This document shows positions 13,129-24,935 of a stretch of 64,000 bases of DNA, piece after piece. The translations under genes and the position numbers were made by a program. This DNA comes from Ashinkailepas kermadecensis (lineage: Eukaryota > Arthropoda > Thecostraca > Neolepadidae). The notes under the pieces are model-generated. The model did not search any database, was not told where the DNA came from, and worked only from the letters and a program-made list of their open reading frames with translations. The stretch is taken from positions 638,501 to 702,500 of the forward strand of contig JAOTOM010005142.1 of assembly GCA_034440615.1 (NCBI GenBank). Direction: 5' to 3'. Numbering within the stretch: the stretch's first letter is position 1; each line of letters starts with the position of its first letter.

Positions 13129-14056
13129 CTGTGTCCCGGTACAGTCTGCCATACCGACTGTGTATGCTGTGTCCCGGTATGGTCCGCCACACCGACTGTG
13201 TATGCTGTGTCCCGACTCAGGCTGCCATACCAACTATACATGATGTGTCCCGGTACAGTCTGCCACACCGACTGTGTATGCTGTGTCCCGGTTCAGGCTG
13301 CCATACCGACTGTGTATGCTGTGTCCCGGTATGGTCCGCCATACCGGCTGTGTATGCTGTGTCCCGGTATGGTCCGCCACACCGACTATGTATGCTGTGT
13401 CCCGGTATGGTTCGCCATACCGACTGTGTATCCCGTGTCCCGGTACAGTCTGCCATACCGACTGTGTATGCCGTGTCCCGGTTTGGTCCGCCACACCGAC
13501 TGTGTATGCTGTGTCCCGGTACAGTCTGCCATACCGACTGTGTATGCCATGTCCCGGTACAGTCTGCCATACCGACTGTGTATTCCGTGTCCCGGTGCAG
13601 TCTGCCACACCGACTGTGTATGCCGTGTCCCGGTGCAGTCTGCCATACCGACTGTGTATGCCGTGTCCCGGTGCAGTCTGCCATACAGACTGTGTATGCC
13701 GTGTCCCATACCAACTGTGGATGCCGTATCCCGGTACAGTCTGTCATACCGACTGTGTATGCCGTGCCCCGGTGCAGTCTGCCATACCGACTGTGTATGC
13801 CGTGTCCCGGTACAGTCTGCCATGCCGACTGTGTATGTCATGTCCCGGTGCAGTCTGCCATACCGACTGCGTATGCCGTGTCCCGGTGCAGTCTGCCATA
13901 CCGACTGTGTATGCCGTGTCCCTGTTTGGTCTGCCATACCGACTGTGTATGCCGTGTCCCGGTGCAGTCTGCCATACCGACTGTGTATGCCGTGTCCCTG
14001 TTTGGTCTGCCATACCGACTGTGTATGTCGTGTCCCGGTACAGTCTGCCATGCCGA
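13129..14056. repeat. 38-bp minisatellite, about 24 copies
   Basis: The unit runs TGTCCCGGTACAGTCTGCCA followed by TACCGACTGTGTATGCYG. As 38 is not a multiple of three, each frame cycles through the unit in three phases and stays open only because the unit has no stop in any phase. Units carry interchangeable blocks: ACAGTCTGCC, GCAGTCTGCC, ATGGTCCGCC, TTGGTCTGCC and TCAGGCTGCC. Shortened units occur around 13700. Confidence 0.96.
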
Positions 14057-14504
14057 GCGTCGGTTTGCTGACAACTAGCAATCGTAGCGCGCTCCCCTTT
14101 CAATCAGTGGAATTACACCGCAAAAGATTCCGCGACATTCTGTCTCGTAACCAGCAATTTGGCAGATTGCCTGCCAGGTACAGGAAATAACACAAATCAA
14201 ACCGACTAGCCTTGACTGCTTTTCACATGTTCTGCTTCACCGACGTCTCGTTCCGGCCAATAGTTAAAAAAATGCTGTAATTGAGCCTTGATTTCGAATA
14301 CTTGCCAGTGACATTTCAAATTAGCCACATTCAAGTACAAGTAATTAGTTTACGTTAGAAGGCTGTCAACTGTGTTTGATGGATGTCGCAGCGGCCGCAA
14401 TGTGCTGCGCGTCCGACACACCAATACCAATTATACGGTAATGGGCGAGAGCATCGTGTTCGGTATGTATCGGATCACATTTCCTAGCATCAACGATGAA
14501 ATAA
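14057..14504. other. Unassigned spacer
   Basis: No gene or array is recognised. The sequence is of mixed composition and ends at the left target-site duplication of the SINE that follows. Confidence 0.5.
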
Positions 14505-14514
14505 TTATCTGGAA

Positions 14515-14641
14515 TAAGTGGGACGTCTGGGAAACCAGAGGTACGGGGTTCGATTCTCCGCGATGCCCGCCCTTTCTGCCAGTGTGAGAGACAGCCGACG
14601 CCATATAGCTTCAGCCGGTGCATCGTAAAGCCACACAAACG
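14515..14641 (+). mobile_element. 5'-truncated tRNA-derived SINE (copy B)
   Basis: The sequence from ACGTCTGGG through the B-box-like GGGTTCGATTCTCC (about 14545-14558) to CATCGTAAAGCCAC aligns along its length with the full SINE at 35957-36118. Shared downstream landmarks are GATGCCCGCCC, GACGCCATAT and CGTAAAGCCAC. The A-box half is missing. The element is flanked by the same 10 bp, TTATCTGGAA, at 14505-14514 and 14642-14651, which I read as a target-site duplication. It is a LINE-mobilised, 5'-truncated insertion and probably not transcribable by Pol III. Confidence 0.85.
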
Positions 14642-14651
14642 TTATCTGGAA

Positions 14652-16646
14652 ATGATCCAAAGTTTGGATATGCGTTTGGGTGATTCCTCACTGTACACTA
14701 CACGTAGGCCAAACCCAACGCAAAGTTTTCTCGGGGATTTATATCGACCTCATCAATGAGACATTGCACGCAATGATCGCATAAATGGGGCATTGCACGC
14801 AATGATCGCATAAATGGGATATCCCACGCAATGGTCGCATAAGTGGGATATTGCAAGCAATGGGGTTTGCGTTTCATTACACGCGCGGACCAATCCAATG
14901 ATAGATGGATCCTCCCCGGCGCCATAAATCTGGGTGGCCGCTGCGTGGGATATCGCTTCATTTCTGGTGCGCGGTTAACTGTCGGCCGGAGGTGGTATAC
15001 GCACGACATTCATCAGACTGATATTGTCACCGGTGATGCATTGGAAACCTTGGCGCAAATCTGGTCGCAAATGTGCGCCAATGTTGCCGGAAGGCGGCCA
15101 GCGTCGCCGAGCGTGGGCAATAACGTCACCATACTTGCTGGCTGCAAGCTGGTCTGCGCACGACCCCGATGTCGTTCACATGGATATTTTTAACCATTCT
15201 TTTAGCCATCTGTGTTGACGGGCTCGCCTCCTCCAGCAGCTTCAGCACCCTTCTCAGCAGATGCACTATGTGTGTGGGTAAGGCAAAACATCCCTGCGCT
15301 CTTTGCAGATGGCGTGCGAACCAGCATCATTGATAGTGTGCGTATACTCATTTTAGGCATTGACCGATACACATGAACACCGGCCGTCCTAATCCGATTA
15401 AGTGACATTCTTTTGCGATTATGCTACGACGCACTATTGAAGTATCAATGCATTGTATCGTATTTGTGTTGTCACGGGCACCATATAATTTGTCTTCCAA
15501 CCGTTTACTTCTCTATGCAGCTATCTTAGCTTGGATCTTGTGCAGGAGGCTGATATTTCTCTTTCCCTGAGATATAACAAATCCGTTCTATTTTCCACAA
15601 GGTAATACAAGCAAATTGTTGCAGCAAAATACACTTTTCTATGCCATGAGAAAAGAAGCAATCAGGTCGTCCTTTCTTTTCCAGAACCTCATTTACTCTT
15701 GCTCCATTTTTTTTTCAAGTCGGCAGTGCTCATATGCATTGTTTCTAAATTTTCATTCCCCAAGCGCCTTAATTAAACTAAATATATTGCTGTGCACGGG
15801 CAGAGCAAGAACAGATAGACCGTGGGAGCGGTACTTTTGTGCTGTCTGCGAGCCGAATGTCTTTGGAAAAATAATACTCGGATTGCCTTTCGCTGCTGTT
15901 TTTGTCAAGCGTTGGTGAAACAAAAATAATGTGAGTCTTACGCGGGAGGTAAATTGTTTTAGCGAAACAGGGCTTCAAAGTTGGTCTGTGAAAGTTGGTC
16001 GTCCCACACTGGGAACTTCATGCGGCCCCAGAGCTATCTCCGGAACAGCTAGCATTTCCCGGATCAGCCAGCGGCGACCTTGGCAACGCTCAGCCAACTA
16101 CGTTTTCACAGCAACGTGCAGCATTGTTTTCACACGAAGTTCAGGGCCAGCGCTCGCTAGCCCTAGCCTTGATCCCGACTGCGGCCTCTGGCAGACCGGC
16201 GGCCCTTCCCGGGCCCACGGCGCGGCGCCGCAGTGTTTCGCCACAGTCGCGCCCCAGCAGGTGCTCCCCAGAGCGGAAAAAGCGCAGGAAGCCCTCCGTA
16301 CACAGGAGGGGAGGGGAGAGCCTGAACTGCGCAGTTGGGGGACAGGTTCACCGGGGAAACAGGGTGAAACGTTCGAGAGCGAGGCGCTCGGCAGGCAACT
16401 CTTGATTTACACGAGGTAGCATGCTCTGCTGGCGGGACGCCAAAATGGGGTGACAGTCGGCTCTTCATGGCGACGCCGAGAGACAGCACTGCAGGCTGCT
16501 CCCGTATTCACATCTACACCCAGCAAAAGGCGCTATTAGGGACGCTGGACGAGCGAGGACAGGGCAGCGACAGCGAGGCTCCGCTGCAGATATGGAAGCG
16601 GCCATTATCCCGCGGCAGGAAGCTGGCAGACGGACCGCAGCTGCGC
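14652..16646. other. Unassigned spacer with a 29-bp repeat
   Basis: Positions about 14761-14863 contain 3-4 copies of a 29-bp unit with CATTGCACGCAATGATCGCA, diverging toward the right. The remainder has short open frames without recognisable domains. 15990-16420 is GC-richer and open in two plus frames, but nothing in it is recognisable. Confidence 0.5.
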
Positions 16647-16765
16647 ACACCTATATGTGATGTACGTACCTCACACCTATATGTGATGTACGTATATCAC
16701 ACCTAAATGTGATGTACGTATATCACACCTAAATGTGCTGTAAGTTATATCACACCTAAATGTGA
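16647..16765. repeat. Short tandem repeat, about 27-bp unit
   Basis: About four copies of CACACCTATATGTGATGTAC plus a variable GTATAT tail, with CTATATG/CTAAATG variants. Confidence 0.88.
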
Positions 16766-17368
16766 TCAGGATGTGCTGAATGTTTGCCGAATGTGCGCAC
16801 GCATCTCACACATAAATGCAGTATGTCAAACAAAGACAAAGAACTACCGAACTAGCATTGGTGACGCGTACACAACTGTTCAGCGTGTGCACTGGCCACG
16901 CAATCGTCTGACCTTGGGACACACAGGCCACGTGCCACGACATAGCCACATGACCGGTGACTGAATCCGTGCGCCTGGATACCTGTGTGCCGTGCGGCTG
17001 GCTACCTGTGTCGGCTCGGCAATGCAGCCGTAAGCTCCTTCGTTAACCATATACTGTGAGTGTTTATGAAGAAGCAGTGGAATGAAAGTTGATGAAAAGG
17101 AAAAAAGCTGATGACCTAACCGACGTAACCACATGACCGGCGGCTGCCGGGCCAGCCCTTACTCTGTGCCGGCCGCACGGGCTCCAGCTTGGTTCCGCCA
17201 GAATTGTTTTCTTTGAGCGGAAAGTGTGCGTACGCCAAATATAATATTGTGGTAAAACTGTTCACAATCAAAATGAAAAGAACAGATGTAGCCGTGAGTA
17301 AAAGTACTAGGGCTTGAAACGGTGAAAGTAAAACGCTACAGAGATTGTAAAATGGTGGTAGTCGGACG
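16766..17368. other. Unassigned spacer
   Basis: No gene, array or mobile element is recognised between the 27-bp and 61-bp arrays. Confidence 0.45.
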
Positions 17369-18156
17369 GAACGGCGTCGGGTCGCTCCGATGGACTACAG
17401 TCGTACACACACGGGAGCAGACTGGCTCAGAACGGCGTCGGGCCGCTCCGATGGACTACAGTCGTACACACACGGGAGCAGACTGGCTCAGAACGGCGTC
17501 GGGCCGCTCCGATGGACTACAGTCGTACACACACGGGAGCAGACTGGCTCAGAACGGCGTCGGGCCGCTCCGATGGACTACAGTCGTACACACACGGGAG
17601 CAGACTGGCTCAGAACGGCGTCGGGCCGCTCCGATGGACTACAGTCGTACACACACGGGAGCAGACTGGCTCAGAACGGCGTCGGGCCGCTCCGATGGAC
17701 TACAGTCGTACACACACGGGAGCAGACTGGCTCAGAACGGCGTCGGGCCGCTCCGATGGACTACAGTCGTACACACACGGGAGCAGACTGGCTCAGAACG
17801 GCGCCGGGCCGCTCCGATGGACTACAGTCGTACACACACGGGAGCAGACTGGCTCAGAACGGCGTCGGGCCGCTCCGATGGACTACAGTCGTACACACAC
17901 GGGAGCAGACTGGCTCAGAACGGCGTCGGGCCGCTCCGATGGACTACAGTCGTACACACACGGGAGCAGACTGGCTCAGAACGGCGTCGGGCCGCTCCGA
18001 TGGACTACAGTCGTACACACACGGGAGCAGACTGGCTCAGAACGGCGCCGGGCCGCTCCGATGGACTACAGTCGTACACACACGGGAGCAGACTGGCTCA
18101 GAACGGCGCCGGGCCGCTCCGATGGACTACAGTCGTACACACACGGGAGCAGACTG
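17369..18156. repeat. Near-perfect 61-bp satellite, about 13 copies
   Basis: The 61-bp unit contains GCTCCGATGGACTACAGTCG, ACACACACGGGAGCAGACTG and GCTCAGAACGGCGTCGGGCC. Copies differ almost only at GGCGTCGGG versus GGCGCCGGG, and the first copy has GGGTCGCTCC. Such homogeneity implies recent expansion or ongoing unequal exchange. Open frames across it come from units lacking stops; 61 is not divisible by three. Confidence 0.97.
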
Positions 18157-19884
18157 TCCCGGGCTTAGCGCTCGTTCGCCATGGCACGTCGTCCGGCCGC
18201 CGAGGCCACCATTGGCGCTCATCCGTGGCCAGACAGCGGCGCAGTGCAGAGCGGCCGCGACGGCGGCGGCTGTTCTCTGCCGGCCGGCACTTCCCAGAAG
18301 TCGGCATGGATCCCTGGCGGCCGGCTGGTCGGCACGGCACGGACGGCGGCGCACACCCGGGGCGCAGGTGTCGGCGGCGGGCGCGTCTGCCGCCCTGTGC
18401 ACGTGGCAGCCGCCCGCATCAGACGGCCGGCCGCACGCACCCCGGCGACCTTGGCGCCGTTGGAAAAGGCGCGCCCGCGCTGCCGGCCGCAGAAAGGGCG
18501 CGCCGCGTCAGCTGGCGGTGCGCGCCGCTCGCGATCCGCCGGTGAGCGATCGGATCGACGTTCGGCCGGCTCGCTGATGACTAATCGCGCCGCTAGCCGA
18601 GTGCAGCCCTCCCATCTGTCGGCCGGCCTGCATGCTCTGCGCGCATGCAACGGCCAGCTACGCCGCGTCGCCCGCGCCATGAATGGATCGCGGCGCCCCG
18701 TCCTCCTTGCTGCCGACCGTTGGCGGCGGCGCGCCGGCGGGAAGAGACGCTCGCGCCACACGCTGGTGGTGACATCACGCGATCGTGGCGGGCGTGTGGC
18801 GCCGGCATGCGGTCTGTAATTCCGGTGGCCACCACCTCGGCGCGTGACACCCGCACGTGTAGTGGCGGTGACGATGGTTTTATGGCGGATATCTGACGGT
18901 CGTATACGACCCATAACCCGTGTGCGCGGTCCATCATAAAGTTGGGTTTTATCGGTGCCGGTGAGCCGAGCGCCGCGGCCGCGCGCCGGTCGAGTGCGTG
19001 CGACCGACCTCGGGGTCGCCGGACTCGCTGCGTGACCCGCGTGCAGACGCTCGCTCAAATGACACCGGAGCGCGTGCTGTGCGTGGCAGGACGGCGGGCC
19101 GGCCGGCTCCGTACGGCTGGCGCACGACACTGGCGCGCGGCTGCTTCTCGGCCGTCCTCAGAGATGCACCTGCTGATGCTGCCGGCTGGAGTAAGCTCGA
19201 GTGGCCGACTCGCCTGGGACGCCGCCAGCGACTGTGCCGTAGTTGGCGGTGCGGGCATCATGACATGGCGACCGTGCCGTAGTTGGCGGTGCGGCCATCA
19301 TGACATGGCGACTTTTCAGCGAAAATTGTTTCGCTTCCTCTTGGTAAAATAAAAATAATAACGCCTGAAAAATATATACGCATGCCCATCGGCTCCTGGT
19401 GACAAGCTTGCAAATACGTTGCTGCATTCGGCACACATTCCGTGGGCCCATTGGTGCGTATGTGCAGGACGACAATGCAAAATTATCGTCATCGTCAAGT
19501 TAATGAACTGAAACAGTCGTTCATACTTATAAGGCTGTAGGATGAAAACTTTATCACTTTCTATTTGCTCTCCCAGCCAGGCTAGTATATCTTTTTTGGC
19601 CCGTAGATCCTATAAGCAACCAAGTATTGATAAATCGCCTGGGAAAACATGACATGACTTAAACGGTGGCATACCTTTTGAACATACTGTAATCTGGGAT
19701 TACGAGTAAAACCCCAGACACACGCGCGCACGCACATGACTCACGGTACTCAGCCTGCGCTCTGCGGAGGTCCTGTGCAGCTGAGAGAATGCCCGTCTGC
19801 TTCTGCAATATTGTGCAGCTGTTGCGTTGCGAACTGTAGCATCGACAAGGTGAAGCACGTATCTTCACCGAGAGGAGCATTGCT
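18157..19884. other. GC-rich spacer, no gene recognised
   Basis: From about 18160 to 19260 the sequence is strongly GC-rich with many CpG, giving long open frames on both strands (for example 18181-18819 plus and 18219-19130 minus). Their translations are Arg/Ala/Gly/Pro-rich with no domain I recognise, as expected from GC-rich noncoding DNA. A CpG island is possible. Positions 19235-19313 hold two copies of a 40-bp unit containing GCCGTAGTTGGCGGTGCGG. The part right of 19320 is AT-richer. Confidence 0.5.
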
Positions 19885-20174
19885 GCAAACGATCACAGGA
19901 AGTGTACATCTGCAGACAATCACAGCAAGTGCACACCTACTGATAACCACAGCAAGTACACATTTATAAGCAATCAAAGTACGTCTCACCTGCAGACAAT
20001 CACAGCAAGTCCCCACCTGTAGACAATCACAGCAAGTACACATATATTGAGAACCGCAGCAAGTGCAGATTTCCAGGCAATCACAGCAAGTCCCCACCTA
20101 CAGACAATCACAGCAAGTACACACAACACATCGCACACACTGATAACCGCAGCAAGTGCACATTTCCAGACAAT
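19885..20174. repeat. Degenerate 27-bp tandem repeat
   Basis: About ten diverged copies built on AGACAATCACAGCAAGT followed by CCCCACCT or ACACAT. Some units carry GATAACCGCAG in place of GACAATCACAG. Confidence 0.85.
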
Positions 20175-20450
20175 CACGGTGCGTAGCTGAACTGGTCACA
20201 GTCATGGCTGAATCGGCCGCAGTCACAGATGAGCTTGTCAGTCACAGACACGGTCACAGCTGAGCTGATCGCAGTCACAGTCACAGCAGTCACAGTAATA
20301 ACTGCAGTCTCAGCTGAAAAATCACTACAGGCCCAGACGCTGTAATAACTAAGAGTGTAGTTGCAAAATAACCACAGACCTAAATGCAGCAACAACTGCA
20401 AGTGTAGCTGCAATAGTAACTGCAGCCAAAGCCGCAGACATGCCAACATA

Positions 20451-20932
20451 CACGGCTGTAGTGGCAGCTGTGGCCACGGCTGTAGTGGTAGCTGTGGCGA
20501 CGGCTGCAGTGGCAGCTGTGGCCACGACTGTAGTGGCAACTATGGCCACGGCTGTAGCATGGTAGCTGTGGCCATGGCTGCAGTGGTAGCTGTGACCACA
20601 GCTGTAGTGGTAGCTGTGGCCACGACTGCAATGGTAGCTGTGGCCACGGCTGCAGTGGTAGCTGTGGCCACGACTGCAATGGTAGCTGTGGCCACGGCTG
20701 CAGTGGTAGCTGTGGCCACGGCTGCAGTGGTAGCTGTGGCCACGGCTGCAGTGGTAGCTGTGGCCACGACTGCAATGGTAGCTGTGGCCACGGCTGCAGT
20801 GGTAGCTGTGGCCACGGCTGCAGTGGCAGCTGTGTCCACGACTGTAGTGGCAGCTATGGCCACGGCTGTAAAAGTCATAAAGTATTAAGGCTTAATAAGA
20901 GCCGCAGGTAGCTGTGGCCACGGCTGTGCAGC
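20451..20932. repeat. 24-bp minisatellite, about 18 copies, interrupted
   Basis: The unit contains GTGGTAGCTGTGGCCACGGC plus TGCA. Variants are CACGACTGCAATGG and CATGGCTGCAGTGG. The 24-bp period gives open Ala/Val-rich octapeptide frames on both strands. A LINE-like tail at 20873-20908 breaks the array, after which about one unit continues. Confidence 0.95.
20873..20908 (-). mobile_element. Isolated 36-bp tail of a CR1-like LINE inside an array
   Basis: The string AGTCATAAAGTATTAAGGC then TTAATAAGAGCCGCAGG matches the 3' terminus of the LINE copies at 22249 and 25794 on the same strand, and of those at 29787 and 35000 in reverse. It is flanked on both sides by the 24-bp unit. The simplest reading is an extremely 5'-truncated insertion. 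No clear target-site duplication is visible because the flanks are repetitive. Confidence 0.75.
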
Positions 20933-22248
20933 GACAATCACAGGTGTGCCAGAGCCAACACTGTGGTGCCGACGTGAACGGCCCAGTCTCCAGTGGACAT
21001 GTGTGGACTGGACCGGCACGGCATGTGTCGGGGGGGGGGGGGTGACGTGTGCCACACCGTCACCTGGGCCGGCCCCGGGAGCCGTGCGCGGCGGCCAGGC
21101 CGACAGCAGCTGAGCCGGCCGGCCGGCCGGTCAGCTGCCGCGCGCTGCCTGCCACACCGCCACTCGACCCTTGCGCCACAGGTTATTGCTCGCCGCCAGC
21201 CGGCGGTCCTTGGACGGCGCGTAGGCGAGCGCAGCGCGTGTGCGCCGGGCGGCTCCCAGCTGCAGCAGGCAGTCACCAGTCGGTCATTGATTGGTGGCGC
21301 TCTGCACGCGGTGGCCGATATGCGCTCACGTGCCTGAGGAGCCGTCTGCAGGGCGCTCTCTGACGCCCTCTCTGCGCGCGCTGACGAAGTCGTGTGTGTC
21401 GAAGTGCGCTGTGGATGCCACTGCGAAGCGCGCCAGCCAGGCCTTGAAGCAGGATCTTGGTGACCTTGGTACCGGGAGGTTAATGTGGAAGGGGATTGTC
21501 GTGTGGGTGGGGGGGGGAATTAGGAGTTCAGACGGGCATTGGGAGCGAACTAGGTGCAACGCGTGGCAATGTGTGTTGCACACTAAACTTTTCTTATTTT
21601 TGGAAGGTGATTGGGGGGGGGGGATTAACATGTGTTTCCAGAGCAAATTGATAATGTGAACAGGTTAAAAGCAGCCAATCTAGATGTTTCTGACGGCTGC
21701 AGTATCCCATTTGTTTCGATAGCACATATAACATAAGCCAAACGCATTCGGTTTCACTGGCCAGTAGCTGGCACGTCACCCACAAGGACCCAGCGAAAGT
21801 ACATACACCAGTATCAAGCACCTATCGAGGCGCCAGCCGAACAATGCAAGTGCTAAAAGCGCTGATAAGGTCGAATTTCCTTGTATGTCAGTCGCAGGCG
21901 GCGTCGGAAGTATCGGCCATTTCTGGCTTTCAGTTATGAAGAGGACGAGTGGACACCAGCTCTTCCCACGTGTGGTGGCCTGGTGAACCAAATGAACCTG
22001 GCCGAATCTGACGTGGTCCCAGGACGCGTGGGCTAGCAGGCCGACCGGGCTGGCAGCGTGCAAGAAGGGATTATCTGGCGACGTTTGTTGTCCGGGGAAC
22101 GCATCCAGTTTAACATGTATTGCAAGCCCTTGTCAGAGGCGCATTGCCTTGATTGTTTACATAACACACCAGTAAGCATACGTACAAAGCTCAGGTGCTT
22201 TCGGATGCATTCCATTCACTAAGCTGCATTACAATGAGCAGAAATAGA
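20933..22248. other. GC-rich to mixed spacer
   Basis: No gene is recognised. Poly-G runs of 9-11 bp occur near 21031, 21511 and 21614. Short open frames lack domains. Confidence 0.5.
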
Positions 22249-22953
22249 AGTCATAAAGTCATAAAGTGTTTAGACTTAATAAGAGCCACAAGGGCCCGTC
22301 CAGTTACGTCTGTATTCTGTACAGAATATTCCAAGTGGAGTCGCATGTATGCTAAGTACAGTTTTTCATAACCTCCTTGCTCTCATATCTCGCACTTCTA
22401 TTAATGAGTCCCAGCATTCCGAATGCCCTGTTCCTAGCTGGGATACATTGCTTTCTGCTTTAAGGTCTTTTGAAACCAACACACCTAAGTCTCGTTCATA
22501 TTCAATAGCATCCAGTTCCCTCCCTCCCATTGTATATCTCAAAGTCTCACCACCAGACCCCAGATGCATAACCTTACACTTATCATAGCTGATAGACATC
22601 TGCCATTGATCGGCCCACCTTTTTAGGTCCTCCAAGTCTAGTTGAATATTACTAGAGTGATCACTACTGTTTGTCACTCCTACCAGCTTGATGTCATCAG
22701 CAAATTTGAACACTCGATTCCTCAGCCTACCTCAATGCTATTCACAAAGATGATAAAGAGAAGTGGCCCTAGAACAGAGCCCTGTGGTACTCCACTCAGA
22801 ACATCCTTCCAATCAGATTTACATCCATTTAACACTACCCTTTGTTTCCTTCCCCTCAACCATGCTTCAATCCATCCTATAACTTTTCCAACAATCCCAT
22901 GCTGCTGTAGTTGATGAATTGGGCCTCCCATGTGGAACTTTATCAAAAGGGCC
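22249..22953 (-). mobile_element. CR1-like LINE, 5'-truncated and internally deleted
   Basis: Read on the minus strand, the element starts within the reverse transcriptase domain (about 22953), continues to about 22316, then jumps directly to the extreme 3' UTR. It ends in two copies of an 8-bp unit (TTTATGAC in minus sense). Compared with the copy at 25794-29110, about 0.7 kb covering the ORF2 C-terminus and most of the 3' UTR is missing. A terminal tandem octamer is typical of CR1-clade LINEs. Confidence 0.92.
22366..22950 (-). pseudogene. LINE reverse transcriptase fragment with intact FADD box
   Basis: The fragment encodes the middle of a CR1-like RT: the QLQQHGIVGK region, the GVPQGSVLGPLLF motif (about 22770-22815), the catalytic FADD box (about 22700) and the LGVLVSKDL region. 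It is broken near 22728, where CAGCCTACC has lost one C relative to CAGCCCTACC in the 25.8-kb copy. A one-base gain near 22922 shifts the frame again. It therefore cannot make a working enzyme, although the second catalytic motif is preserved. Confidence 0.9.
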
Positions 22954-22977
22954 CAGGGAGACACTCCTCCCTGGGCC
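22950..22977. other. Perfect 11-bp inverted repeat at the LINE breakpoint
   Basis: GGCCCAGGGAG at 22950-22960 pairs exactly with CTCCCTGGGCC at 22967-22977 across a 6-bp loop. It begins where homology to the other LINE copy ends. Confidence 0.85.
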
Positions 22978-24886
22978 TCGATGGCACCTTGATGCAAGCA
23001 AAAGCGTCACCCATTTTCCAGCTGAGACGGATGAAGGTCCCGCCTACGATGCTATCTATGGATATATCTCGCCCGCGCGCGCTTGCGTCACTGCAAACTC
23101 TTTTCTTTGAAGAAATAATCAGAGTACCTTAGGACAAATTATGGTGAAAGTTGGCAAATCCCAGAACAAAAAGCATATACCTGTCTTTAAGTGAGCAAAT
23201 TAGAACTTAAAATATTGTATTACAGTGTGAAGCCCAATTTCAAATTGCCAGCGGATGTAGATACAACCTGGAACGATATACATCCAACACAGATTTGAAA
23301 GCGCCAGGTGCAGAATATTGAAATAAAATGAGTAAGTAATAAGCACAATTCTAAGTGCACATCTGACGCGGTGTGAAGAAATTAGAACGCAATGCGACGT
23401 ATGAAGAACGTTATTACGGCTGAAAAGACGTGCCGATCGTGCTGGTCCGGCCGGACAGCTCAGATGAACTTTTGTACCACATACAGGGGAGCAGACTCGC
23501 TCGGGCCCCAGGCCCGTCATCATTGATGTGTCTTATCGTTCAACTGGAAACACATGCATAGTATTCAGTTGACAGGCAGGAATTCCGAATGGTTCCGAGA
23601 AGTGTAGCTTCTCGGCATGCATGCTTGGCTAAAGTACGTGTCATCAATAACTGTAAGCGCACACGGGCACAGATCTTCAGCTAAAGCCGGGCGAGGCACA
23701 GTCAACAGGAGGGGGAGCAGCGGGAGTTGCAGGCTCAGCTGGGGGACAAGCCATGCCCACATACCCAATCTGTGAGGGGGAGGGTGACAGCGGAAACTAC
23801 TGGCCATCTCCATGGTATCAACAGGGGCCGCCGCTTGCCTGTGGTTCAGCGGAACATCAGCTGTGGGACGCAGGCTCCACCTCGGTTTCGCGGGAATTAC
23901 AGGGAGCCGCCAGCTTGGTTGGGACTTAGTGGGAATTAGTCGAGACTGGGGAACGGAGGGACCAGAGTAATGTTCTACCGTGGAACTAATGCAGGGTGCA
24001 GTCAGAGTCAACAACCGTTCACATCGTGGACCTAGGTTCGTGTTTCGCAGGTGGGCGATCACCCCTCTTAGCTACATGACCAGTGCAGTCGATGCGCCCT
24101 TGAAACTCAGATCACCCCTCTTAATGTCCGCCCATGTAACATCTCCGGCATTACGCCTTACTCGTCAACACAGCGCCAGTCCTAGTTTGCAGTAAACCTC
24201 AGGTAATCGGGGGTGGTGCTGATGCTTGGCTCCCATTTTCCACAGGCGTCATTTCCCGAAATTTCTCCAGAAAAGCCATTTCTAGGACGTATAATTGAAT
24301 AGCGCGTCACCTCGAACGAGGAGCTAAAGGCTTGACTGGAAGCTTTTTGTGTATGGGCCTCTGAGTCGAAACCAATGCTTTGAGTCTGACCAGCAGCAAC
24401 ACATGTGCGGCACTGTTGCAGGGTTCTTGCCATATCTATGACAAACTGATGCAGAGTGATAATTTGTGATATCAGAAAACCTTAAACACAGCTGAATTAA
24501 AACCAAGTCAAGCCGTGGTGCAATTCAAGGCTCCAAAAACGTTCCGTTGATTTCAATTCGCCTAGAAGGGCCTTGACCTGTGACCATTTCGACTTCATGC
24601 TAAGCGTTCTTCAAACGTACATCTGCCTTGAATAGTTCGCGCCCTTTCTTCTTCCTGCATATTTTTTCTTTGGATCGTAAGGTGAAAGAATGCGCCCGGA
24701 CGGCACGGTATAATAGAGGCCCCTCAAATGTGTTTGTTTTGTGGTGAAGCCCAGGACGGCCTGGATTGGGGACGGTCCCGAGCGACAGATTATTCGTTGA
24801 TTTTCTGTGTAAATTGCCAGCCTCGAGATTTATAGTTACTTATTGATGCATTTCGACCCTATTCTAGCATTATCAGAGTCCATCTG
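22978..24886. other. Unassigned spacer
   Basis: No gene is recognised. About 23477-23505 (GTACCACATACAGGGGAGCA, then GACTCGCTCGG) resembles one stretch of the 61-bp satellite unit at 17369-18156. The remainder is mixed-composition DNA. Confidence 0.5.
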
Positions 24887-24931
24887 TGTGTGCATGTGTG
24901 GGCGTGTGTTTGTGTGTGTGTGTGTGTGTTT
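24887..24931. repeat. GT-rich microsatellite
   Basis: An imperfect (GT)n tract immediately precedes a LINE C-terminal remnant. Confidence 0.9.
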
Positions 24932-24935
24932 CCCT

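Noticed and set aside
18181..19130. GC-rich open frames as a host gene
   Set aside because: Opposite strands are equally open and the products are low-complexity Arg/Ala/Pro-rich without any domain.
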